A DNA stretch of 9,795 nt, taken from contig SHYF01000050.1 of NCBI GenBank assembly GCA_009692985.1, positions 1-9,795 on the forward strand. Direction: 5' to 3'. This stretch comes from Dehalococcoidia bacterium (GTDB lineage: Bacteria > Chloroflexota > Dehalococcoidia > Lucifugimonadales > SHYF01). The notes beneath the pieces were generated by a model. That model worked only from the letters and a program-made list of their open reading frames with translations, did not search any database and was not told the origin of the DNA. Positions 1 through 5,370 of the stretch are shown here, piece by piece (within the stretch, counting starts at the first letter, position 1; each line of letters starts with the position of its first letter). The position numbers were made by a program, and so were the translations under genes.

Positions 1-143
1 GCTACGCATGAGGCGACGCCGGTCAGGGCCAAGCCAAGCAGGGTAACGGCGTTGGGAGTGAGCTTGGCCGCGCGGAGGAGCCGCGCGCTGGGAATCTCAA
101 AGTATTTGCCCAGCAGTTGACGGGCCCGGGCCCTAAGCGCCAA
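1..143 (-). CDS. CDP-alcohol phosphatidyltransferase, N-terminal part (probable phosphatidylinositol-phosphate synthase)
   Basis: Only the first 47 codons are present; the gene runs off the left edge. The frame reads ARQLLGKYFEIPSARLL, then LTPNAVTLLGLGLTGVAS. This is the amphipathic helix and first membrane segment typical of CDP-alcohol phosphatidyltransferases, and the TPN-(A/V)-TLLG motif matches mycobacterial PgsA1 (LTPDVVTILG). The catalytic DGxxAR...GxxxDxxxD motif lies outside the window, so substrate cannot be read directly. I chose a TTG start at 141-143 because GGGAGGA lies 5 nt upstream of it; a GTG about 33 nt further upstream is possible but has no clear ribosome site. The start overlaps the end of the PimA-like gene by 11 nt, implying translational coupling. 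With ino1 and a PimA-like enzyme upstream, inositol 3-phosphate is the likeliest acceptor, giving phosphatidylinositol phosphate at the membrane. This is inference; a glycerophosphate-type enzyme is the alternative. Confidence 0.72.
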   Translation of the reverse strand, partial: MALRARARQLLGKYFEIPSARLLRAAKLTPNAVTLLGLALTGVASCV

Positions 144-1281
144 CGGCTTCCTCCCGCGCAGGGGTGGCACGGTGGCTAGCCAGAGCCTCTTCATAGCACT
201 GGACTATCTGGGCAGCAACGCCATCCCACCTGTATTTCTGAACGGTGCGCTTGCCCTGTTGCCCCATCTTTAGGCGCAGGGCTGGGTCTAGGATCAGCCG
301 CTCCAAGGCCAGGGCCAAGGCCTCTTCGTTCTTGGGGGTCACCAGGAAACCCTCCTGGCCATCGGTCATAACACCTCGGAATCCTTCAATGTTGGAAGCT
401 ACGATGGGTTTTCCGGCGGCCATTGCCTCACCCAGCACAATGCCGAAGCTCTCCTTGCCCGTGGCGGGCGTGCAGAAGATCTGGGCTGTGTGGTAATAGC
501 GCCGGACGGCGTCGCCGCTCACACCACCAACAAAAACCACGTCCTGAAGGGCGCGTTCCGACATTATGCGGTAGCACTCCTTGCCTGGGTTGCCTGGCCC
601 GGCAACTATGAGACGGAGGTTGGGGTATTGCCACTTCAAGCGGCCAAAGGCACACAGCAGGTATTTGAGCCCTTTGCGCTTCTCCAATCTGCCGACGAAT
701 AGGATATTCAGCTTGCCATCATTGAAGGCATCGAAGGGCGGAACTTGTTCAGAGAATAGGTCCACGTCTATGCCGTTGGGTATTATGTGGTACTCTCCGG
801 GGAATGACTTGCTAACGTACCTGCGGGCAGGCTCCGACACGGCAATACGGGCGTCCAGCTTTTGGAACCATCTGTCTATCAGACGACGGCTGAGCAGGTA
901 CTGGAGCCCGCTGCCATGAAAAGCATGAAATGTCCCAACATTGGCGGCATTGGAAAAGCAAAGCACGGTCAGAGGGAGGACTGGTGCCAGTGGCTCGTGC
1001 AGATGTATGACGTCGAACCGCTCCTGATCGAGAATGGTCTTTACGCGGTGTTCCAGCCAGACAGAGAGGGATAGGCGGGCGATGGAGCCGCCGCTTGGTA
1101 TGGGGACTGGCCGGCCTATGGCTATGAGGTTGTCGAGGCCAAGTGAGTTGGGGGTAGCTGCGGGCGCCAGTATCTTGACTGTGTGGCCCAGGCGCTCCAG
1201 TTGCCGCCCCAGGCTGGAGATGTGGCTAACTACTCCACCGGGGTATGCGAAATCATACGGTGAAACCAGCGCTATCTTCAT
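133..1281 (-). CDS. GT4 glycosyltransferase, PimA-like (phosphatidylinositol mannosyltransferase type)
   Basis: A 382-residue GT-B enzyme of family GT4, predicted to move a sugar from a nucleotide-sugar donor (GDP-mannose in PimA) to an inositol phospholipid at the inner face of the membrane. The N-terminus MKIALVSPYDFAYPGGVVSH carries the GGV loop (15-17). It is followed by GRPVPIPSGGSIARL (57-70) and VIHLHEP (91-97), both close to mycobacterial PimA. His119 in GTFHAF matches the PimA catalytic-site histidine. The C-terminal Rossmann domain has IPNGIDVDLF (167-176), FVGRLEKRKG (195-204, donor-phosphate Arg/Lys) and GKESFGIVLGEAMAAG (275-290) with the conserved Glu277. No signal peptide or membrane segment is present; PimA binds membranes peripherally. 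The ATG has GGAGA 4 nt upstream. It shares an 11-nt overlap with the CDP-alcohol transferase gene and lies in an ino1 neighbourhood, which favours an inositol-lipid acceptor. Donor sugar is not provable from sequence. Confidence 0.9.
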   Translation of the reverse strand: MKIALVSPYDFAYPGGVVSHISSLGRQLERLGHTVKILAPAATPNSLGLDNLIAIGRPVPIPSGGSIARLSLSVWLEHRVKTILDQERFDVIHLHEPLAPVLPLTVLCFSNAANVGTFHAFHGSGLQYLLSRRLIDRWFQKLDARIAVSEPARRYVSKSFPGEYHIIPNGIDVDLFSEQVPPFDAFNDGKLNILFVGRLEKRKGLKYLLCAFGRLKWQYPNLRLIVAGPGNPGKECYRIMSERALQDVVFVGGVSGDAVRRYYHTAQIFCTPATGKESFGIVLGEAMAAGKPIVASNIEGFRGVMTDGQEGFLVTPKNEEALALALERLILDPALRLKMGQQGKRTVQKYRWDGVAAQIVQCYEEALASHRATPAREEAVGA

Positions 1282-1335
1282 GGCTCTCCACTACCGGGTA
1301 GCGCGTCCGTGCCTGGGTAGACTGCCTCAACCATC

Positions 1336-1365
1336 CCTTGAAGTCACATAGGTCGAGGTAATTCT
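1336..1365. repeat. 30-bp dispersed repeat, copy A (upstream of the PimA-like gene)
   Basis: Positions 1336-1365 match 5132-5161 at 28 of 30 bases; the mismatches are at 1344 and 1348. Read on the minus strand, both copies begin AGAATTACCTCGACCTA and end CTTCAAGG. Both lie in the same orientation about 45-55 nt upstream of a minus-strand start codon. In the other copy a TATAAT follows directly; here the following bases read GATGGT, so no equally good -10 is present. It may be a shared regulatory element or just a small dispersed repeat. Confidence 0.7.
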
Positions 1366-1371
1366 GCGCCC

Positions 1372-1384
1372 CGATAAGTCGGGA
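1372..1384. repeat. Small inverted repeat CCCGA-N4-TCGGG
   Basis: The stem CCCGA/TCGGG has a 4-nt loop (taag) and sits 7 nt beyond repeat copy A in the leader between the small ORF and the PimA-like gene. A second CGGGACT copy follows at once. It has no T-tract, so it is not a convincing terminator. Its role is unknown. Confidence 0.4.
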
Positions 1385-1419
1385 CTCGGGACTGTCCTTT
1401 CTACTAACCTAGCCAACTT

Positions 1420-1440
1420 AACCTATCCGCTATGTAGGTT
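1420..1440. repeat. Inverted repeat AACCTA-N9-TAGGTT at the end of the small ORF
   Basis: The arms AACCTA (1420-1425) and TAGGTT (1435-1440) form a 6-bp stem directly after the stop codon of the small ORF on the minus strand. A further direct copy of AACCTA is at 1406-1411. The T-run needed for an intrinsic terminator is missing. At most it is a weak transcript-end or stabilising hairpin. Confidence 0.35.
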
Positions 1441-1609
1441 AGTTCTTGTACTTATACAGGTTGACACCAATGATATAGCCGTCATTCACCTTCTGGTTGC
1501 CCCTGGTGCTGAAGTACACTACAGTCTTGCCACTGGCACTAGGTTTGCCTTGTGCATCCAGAGCTACGTCCATAATCAGCCTACCGTTCTCCACCTTGAT
1601 TGTGTCCAT
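1439..1609 (-). CDS. Small conserved-looking hypothetical protein, 56 aa
   Basis: A short ORF between ino1 and the PimA-like gene. The ATG at 1607-1609 has AGGAG 6 nt upstream and the stop is TAA. The protein starts MDTIKVENGRLIMDVALD, followed by QGKPSASGKTVVYFSTRGNQ, then DGYIIGVNLYKYKN. It has no signal peptide, membrane segment, cysteine or known catalytic motif. It reads as an all-beta chain: two strands, a Pro-Ser-rich turn with SGKT, a strand ending STRGN, and a final strand. I have an impression of small bacterial proteins sharing the PSxSGKT...STRGN...IGxNxY pattern, with no assigned function. SGKT here is not a P-loop, since the GxxxxGK spacing is absent. The gene starts 26 nt after the ino1 stop, so it is very probably co-transcribed with ino1. 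The good ribosome site and clean frame support a real gene. Confidence 0.7.
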   Translation of the reverse strand: MDTIKVENGRLIMDVALDAQGKPSASGKTVVYFSTRGNQKVNDGYIIGVNLYKYKN

Positions 1610-1635
1610 CGGTTACTCCTTTTGTCAGCAGGCTG

Positions 1636-2712
1636 CTACTGGTCTTTTCCTTCGATGAAGGCCTCCACCAGGTCATGGGCTTCGCTGTCTGTGTACTGGA
1701 TAGGCGGCGACTTCATGAAGTATGCCGAAGGGCCACCTATGGCACCTGACAAGCCTCTGTCCTTAGCCAGCTTGGCGCACCGGATAGCGTCCACCACAAC
1801 TCCAGCGGAGTTAGGGCTATCCCACACCTCCAGCTTGACCTCGACGTTCAGGGGCACATCGCCAAAGGTCCGGCCTTCCATACGTATGTACGCCCATTTG
1901 CGGTCGTGCAGCCACGGCACGTGGTCGCTAGGGCCTATGTGCACGTTTCCTTCGCCCACGTCGTACGGTAGCTGAGATGTGACTGAGTTGGTCTTGGAGA
2001 TTTTCTTGGACATGAGGCGCTCCCTCTCCAGCATGTTGAGGAAGTCAGTGTTGCCTCCGAAGTTGAGTTGGTAGGTGCGCTCTACCTTCACGCCCCGATC
2101 GTAGAAGAGGCGGGCCAGCATCCTGTGCATGATGGTGGCCCCCACCTGGGACTTGATGTCGTCGCCGATGACTGGAAGTCCACGCTCCTTGAACCGTTGC
2201 TGCCAGTAGTCCTCGCGGGCTATGAACACTGGAATGCAGTTTACCAGGGCACAGCCCGCCTGAAGGATCTGCTCCACGTACCATTTGGTGGCCATTTCAC
2301 TACCCACGGGCAGGTAGTTGATAACAACGTCGGTCTCGGTCTCCTTCAGGATGCGGACGATGTCAGCGGTGGGTCCTGGCGCCTTCTTGACCAGGTCGGC
2401 AACGTACTTGCCAATGCCGTCGTGGGTCATGCCACGGCGTACCTTCACGCCGGTGGGTGGCACCTCGGCGAATGTGATTGTGTTGTTAGGTGGAGCATAG
2501 ATGGCCTCGGCCAGGTCCAGGCCCACCTTGTTCTTGTCTATGTCAAAGGCGGCAACGAAGTTGATGTCGCCTACGTGGTACCCGCCAAGTACGGTGTGCA
2601 TCAGGCCCGGGATAAAGCCGTCTTCCGGGACCTCGCGGTACTTATGGACGCCTTGGACCAGGGATGAGGCGCAGTTGCCCACGCCGATGATAGCAACATT
2701 GATTTTGCCCAA
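1636..2712 (-). CDS. ino1: Myo-inositol-1-phosphate synthase (1D-myo-inositol 3-phosphate synthase)
   Basis: Converts D-glucose 6-phosphate to 1D-myo-inositol 3-phosphate with bound NAD as hydride shuttle, the first step toward inositol lipids. The 358-residue protein is close in length and motif order to mycobacterial Ino1. Its motifs are the Rossmann loop [12 protein letters not shown] (10-21), PGLMH (35-39), FVAAFDID (52-59), GIGKY (99-103), NYLPVGSE (132-139), [12 protein letters not shown] (182-193, active-site lysine), [11 protein letters not shown] (217-227), SKKISKT (235-241), [11 protein letters not shown] (295-305) and MKSPP (333-337). All expected motifs are intact. The start is TTG at 2710-2712, with AGGAG 11 nt upstream. 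That spacing is long, but no closer ATG/GTG exists and the homologous N-terminus begins at this point. It leads a minus-strand cluster with the 56-residue ORF, the PimA-like gene and the phosphatidyltransferase, so the inositol phosphate is probably destined for a phospholipid. Confidence 0.96.
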   Translation of the reverse strand: MGKINVAIIGVGNCASSLVQGVHKYREVPEDGFIPGLMHTVLGGYHVGDINFVAAFDIDKNKVGLDLAEAIYAPPNNTITFAEVPPTGVKVRRGMTHDGIGKYVADLVKKAPGPTADIVRILKETETDVVINYLPVGSEMATKWYVEQILQAGCALVNCIPVFIAREDYWQQRFKERGLPVIGDDIKSQVGATIMHRMLARLFYDRGVKVERTYQLNFGGNTDFLNMLERERLMSKKISKTNSVTSQLPYDVGEGNVHIGPSDHVPWLHDRKWAYIRMEGRTFGDVPLNVEVKLEVWDSPNSAGVVVDAIRCAKLAKDRGLSGAIGGPSAYFMKSPPIQYTDSEAHDLVEAFIEGKDQ

Positions 2713-2778
2713 AGGATTCGTTTCTCCTACCTGTCAATATCCGCTGATGCGATGGCCATGCGGCTGTAAACCCTGCGA

Positions 2779-2807
2779 ATGTTAGCACCTTCCACGAAGG
2801 GCTGCAA
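2779..2807 (-). promoter_or_regulatory. Candidate ino1 promoter with an inverted repeat in the spacer
   Basis: On the minus strand a -35-like TTGCAG (2802-2807) is 17 nt from a -10-like TAACAT (2779-2784), which is preceded by TGC, an extended -10. The spacer contains a perfect inverted repeat, CCTTC-CAC-GAAGG (2788-2800), placed where a repressor would block polymerase. The -35 matches only 3 of 6 consensus bases, so the call rests mostly on the extended -10 and position, about 65 nt before the ino1 start. Confidence 0.4.
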
Positions 2808-2847
2808 CTTTGGGCGCGATGCCGACAGGGAATGTCGCTCCCCTCCA

Positions 2848-2866
2848 ATGGTTCGACAAGCTGACC
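2848..2866. repeat. TTCGACA-type dispersed repeat, copy 1
   Basis: The sequence ATGGTTCGACAAGCTGACC matches 9058-9076 in 17 of 19 positions, in the same orientation. It is continued here by ATGAGCA, similar to the GATGAGCGG seen at 9031-9039. The copies sit only in intergenic DNA, which fits a short dispersed repeat family. The GGTTCGA core resembles a tRNA T-loop, but no tRNA fold surrounds it. Confidence 0.6.
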
Positions 2867-2881
2867 ATGAGCATACCCCAG

Positions 2882-2969
2882 TGTCACTCTGAGGGCACAG
2901 CCCGAAGAATCTGGGGAGAAGAGGGATCCACACCGCCGCCAGATTCTTCGCCCTCGGCTCAGAATTACA
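2882..2969. repeat. Imperfect palindromic intergenic repeat (MITE- or REP-like)
   Basis: The outer arms TGTCACTCTGAG (2882-2893) and CTCAGAATTACA (2958-2969) are complementary at 10 of 12 positions. The inner arms GAAGAATCTGG (2904-2914) and CCAGATTCTTC (2939-2949) are perfectly complementary. The 24-nt centre includes a GGATCC. No coding capacity is visible, and flanking target duplications are not clear. It lies downstream of the aldolase/SDR stop, so its RNA hairpin could stabilise or end that transcript, but there is no T-tract. Confidence 0.7.
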
Positions 2970-3019
2970 TGCCTAACCTCCATTCGCTCTGAGCGTGCCG
3001 AGTGATGCGTGCGGGACCT

Positions 3020-5086
3020 CTACCTCGGAAAGGCCTCTGGGACACCGCCGTCAACGGTGATGATGCAGCCGGTGGTCTTGGCGGACCGGTCGCTGGCCAG
3101 AAAGAGCGCCGCCTCTGCCACGTCGCCGGGGGTTATGAATGCCTGGAGCAGGTTGCGCTGGCGATAGAACTCCTCCAGCTCCGATACGGGGATGCCGTGG
3201 GCGCGGGCGCGCTCCTCCCGTAGCTCCTGAGACCACAGTCCCGAGTCCTGGAACACGGCGTCTGGGTTGATGATGTTGCTGCGGATGCCGTAAGCGCCGT
3301 TCTCTATGGCCAGCACCCGCGCAAGCTGCGCCTCGGCGGCCTTGGCGGCGCTGTAAGCGCCAAAGCCACGTCCAGGCGCTGTGACATTCTTGGTGGCGAT
3401 GAACACCAGGCTTCCACCCATTCCCTGCTCGCGCATGATGCGCATAGCCTCCCGCGCCACCAGCAGGTGCCCCGTAGCGTTTACGTCCAGGCTTCTCTGC
3501 CAGTCGGCAATGGATATCTGGTCCAGCGTGCCCGTTGGGGCGATGCCAGCATTGGAGACCAGTATGTCCACGCCGCCAAAGGCCAGGGCCGCCTGCCGAA
3601 ACGCCGCGTGCACCATGTCCGGACTGGTAACGTCCAGAGGCACGGCGATGCACCGTCCCGCGTCAACCTCATGGTTGATCTCGTCTGCCGCTTCCTGAAG
3701 GCTCTGGGGCTGGATGTCAGTCATTACCAGGTGAGCGCCTTCCTGGGCCAGCCTGCGGGCAATGGCTTTGCCTATTCCCCTGGCGGCTCCTGTTACCACG
3801 GCAACCCGGCGGGCTAGCTCCCGCTCCGGCAACAGGAGAGTTAGCTTATACATCTCCAGGGGCCAGTATTCTGCCTCATAGGCGTCTTTTTCGGATAACG
3901 ATGCGTACTCGCCGACACTCTGGGCCCCTGCCACTATGGAGGTGGTGTGGTGGTAGATGTCGGAAACCACAGTCATGGCACGGGTGTCCCGACCTGTGAC
4001 CCACATGCCCAGGCCAGGGACAAGGATGACTCTGGGATTGGGGTCGCGCATGGCTGCGGGATCATGGCTGTAGCGAGAGTACCATTCAGCGTAGCTCTCT
4101 CGGTACCGTGCCACGCCCTTTGTCATGGCACGGCGTAGTTCGCCTGCGTAGGATGGGTCGGAGACCTCCACCAAGAGCGGTGTACGCTTGGTGCTCAGCA
4201 AGTGGTCCGGGGTAGCGGCGCCGGCCTCCGCCAGCTCTCGCACCGCCCTGGAGCCTGCCCAGGCGAGGATGTCATCGGAGTCGTCGAACCGTAGAAGCAG
4301 ACGCGGGCCGCCAGGCGGTGTGAGTAAGCCCCTCAAGACGGGGGCTACTGCCGCGGCGACACGCTGCCGCTCCTCCCTGGGGATGGCTGGAACCTTGGTA
4401 CCACCAAAAACCAGCTTGCCTGCGGCCCTCTGGTGTATGAACTCCTCGGCCCGGGTTACCAGCTCGATATGGGCGTCATAGCTGGCCTTGGGCGTTGGCC
4501 CCCAGGTGACCAGGCCGTGGTTTAGCATGACCATTCCCTTGGCTCCAGGGCGCTTCAGCGCCTCCAGGGCAGTTTCTTTGGACAGCAGGAACCCGGGACG
4601 CCGATAGGACACCCACACAACATCGTTTCCGAAGGCTCCGCGAAGCGCCTCCTGGGGCTCTCTGGTGTTAGTCAGCGAAAGGATGGCGTCGGCATGGGTG
4701 TGGACGATGCTGGCCTGGGGCAGAAAAGCATGCAGTAGCGTCTCGATGGAGGGCCGGGGAGAACCGGGGTCCATGATGCAATGTTCCAGGTACTCCACCA
4801 TAGCCTCGTCGGTCATGTCCGAGCGTATGAACAGGGATAGAACGTCGTCCAGGCGGACGGCGGGGAAGTCCCTGGCCTGGGCCGACTTCATGTCAGACCC
4901 GCTGCCCTTAATCAGCATGGTTTTAGCGGCCCGACCCCGGAAGTCGGTCTGAGTGACCTTGAGCGAATTGTTGCCACCACCCCACAGCACCAGAGCCGGG
5001 TCGGCGCCTATGAGGCGACTCTGGTATACCAAGAGGTCCAGGTCTGAGAGACCCTTCGCCTCTTCCTCTGACCAGCGGTTATTCAC
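3020..5086 (-). CDS. Bifunctional class II aldolase / short-chain dehydrogenase (rhamnulose-1-phosphate aldolase/lactaldehyde dehydrogenase-like)
   Basis: A two-domain cytoplasmic enzyme of about 688 residues, the usual length for this fusion. Residues 1-230 form a class II aldolase/adducin domain with GGGNNSLK (36-43), HTHAD (129-133) and NHGL (189-192), whose histidines bind the metal. A middle region leads into an SDR domain from about 425, with TGAARGIG (432-439), NAG (512-514) and YSAAK (577-581, Tyr577 and Lys581 of YxxxK). The usual catalytic Ser is Thr565 in IATKN. The family is known to split deoxy-sugar 1-phosphates such as L-rhamnulose 1-phosphate to dihydroxyacetone phosphate and lactaldehyde and oxidise the latter; substrate here is not certain. 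I prefer GTG at 5084-5086, with GAGG 6 nt upstream. TTG at 5096-5098 adds four residues but abuts its AGGAG. No kinase, isomerase or sugar transporter is adjacent. Confidence 0.9.
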   Translation of the reverse strand: MNNRWSEEEAKGLSDLDLLVYQSRLIGADPALVLWGGGNNSLKVTQTDFRGRAAKTMLIKGSGSDMKSAQARDFPAVRLDDVLSLFIRSDMTDEAMVEYLEHCIMDPGSPRPSIETLLHAFLPQASIVHTHADAILSLTNTREPQEALRGAFGNDVVWVSYRRPGFLLSKETALEALKRPGAKGMVMLNHGLVTWGPTPKASYDAHIELVTRAEEFIHQRAAGKLVFGGTKVPAIPREERQRVAAAVAPVLRGLLTPPGGPRLLLRFDDSDDILAWAGSRAVRELAEAGAATPDHLLSTKRTPLLVEVSDPSYAGELRRAMTKGVARYRESYAEWYSRYSHDPAAMRDPNPRVILVPGLGMWVTGRDTRAMTVVSDIYHHTTSIVAGAQSVGEYASLSEKDAYEAEYWPLEMYKLTLLLPERELARRVAVVTGAARGIGKAIARRLAQEGAHLVMTDIQPQSLQEAADEINHEVDAGRCIAVPLDVTSPDMVHAAFRQAALAFGGVDILVSNAGIAPTGTLDQISIADWQRSLDVNATGHLLVAREAMRIMREQGMGGSLVFIATKNVTAPGRGFGAYSAAKAAEAQLARVLAIENGAYGIRSNIINPDAVFQDSGLWSQELREERARAHGIPVSELEEFYRQRNLLQAFITPGDVAEAALFLASDRSAKTTGCIITVDGGVPEAFPR

Positions 5087-5125
5087 GGTAGGCCTCAACT
5101 CCTACTAAGGTTATTCCACCAGATG

Positions 5126-5154
5126 ATTATACCTTGAAGCCACGTAGGTCGAGG
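5126..5154 (-). promoter_or_regulatory. Promoter of the aldolase/SDR gene
   Basis: A perfect TATAAT -10 lies on the minus strand at 5126-5131, about 40 nt before the GTG start, giving a short leader. No good -35 is present: CCTCGA is at 17-nt spacing and TCGACC at 15-nt spacing. The -35 region falls inside the 30-bp repeat, so an activator binding there is a reasonable possibility. Confidence 0.55.
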
Positions 5155-5161
5155 TAATTCT
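5132..5161. repeat. 30-bp dispersed repeat, copy B (upstream of the aldolase/SDR gene)
   Basis: This is the partner of the copy at 1336-1365, with 28 of 30 bases identical. It directly abuts the TATAAT of the aldolase/SDR promoter and spans its -35 region. Orientation relative to the downstream minus-strand gene is the same as in copy A. Confidence 0.7.
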
Positions 5162-5190
5162 AGCAGGGTGATGAATCCCGACTGGTATGG

Positions 5191-5329
5191 ACAACCATCC
5201 CCCTGGCCCTCTTCCTGGCCAGGAAGAGGGGGGGCGCAAGAGATACCTGGGGGATACCCCCAGACCCCTACCACTTCGGCTTCGCTCAGGGCAGACTCCG
5301 GGGCTTCGCCCCTCTGGAGTCCCCTTTTT
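5191..5329. repeat. Multi-hairpin intergenic repeat element
   Basis: Three separate hairpins follow one another. The first is a perfect 24-bp palindrome at 5207-5230, with half-site CCCTCTTCCTGG. The second is a perfect CTGGGGG-ATA-CCCCCAG at 5247-5263. The third is GACTCC-GGGGC-TTC-GCCCC-TCT-GGAGTC at 5294-5321, followed by TTTTT (5325-5329). On the plus strand the last one looks like an intrinsic terminator, but no plus-strand gene precedes it. The element lies between the cation exchanger stop and the aldolase promoter. A dispersed repeat insertion is the simplest reading; it may also insulate the two minus-strand genes. Confidence 0.6.
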
Positions 5330-5370
5330 CAGCAGCCTTCAATGTATTGAGGCGGGATAATTGCCTTTCA

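Larger units (their letters stand above)
2713..3019. other. Intergenic region between the aldolase/SDR gene and ino1
   Basis: This stretch of 307 nt separates two minus-strand genes. From the ino1 side it holds the ino1 ribosome site, the candidate promoter, a small hairpin CGACA-GGGAA-TGTCG (2823-2837), a TTCGACA-type repeat (2848-2866) and an imperfect palindromic repeat (2882-2969). Open frames that cross it are unsupported by any motif or ribosome site. Confidence 0.6.

Noticed and set aside
2068..2667. Long plus-strand open frame of 199 codons inside ino1
   Set aside because: It is the antisense shadow of a strongly conserved ino1 coding sequence; no family resemblance of its own.
3051..3653. 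Minus-strand frame of 200 codons inside the aldolase/SDR gene
   Set aside because: An out-of-frame shadow rich in Arg, Gly and His in GC-rich DNA; the SDR motifs lie in the other frame.
5281..5329. Plus-strand intrinsic terminator
   Set aside because: No plus-strand gene ends upstream of it; it is better explained as part of the multi-hairpin repeat.
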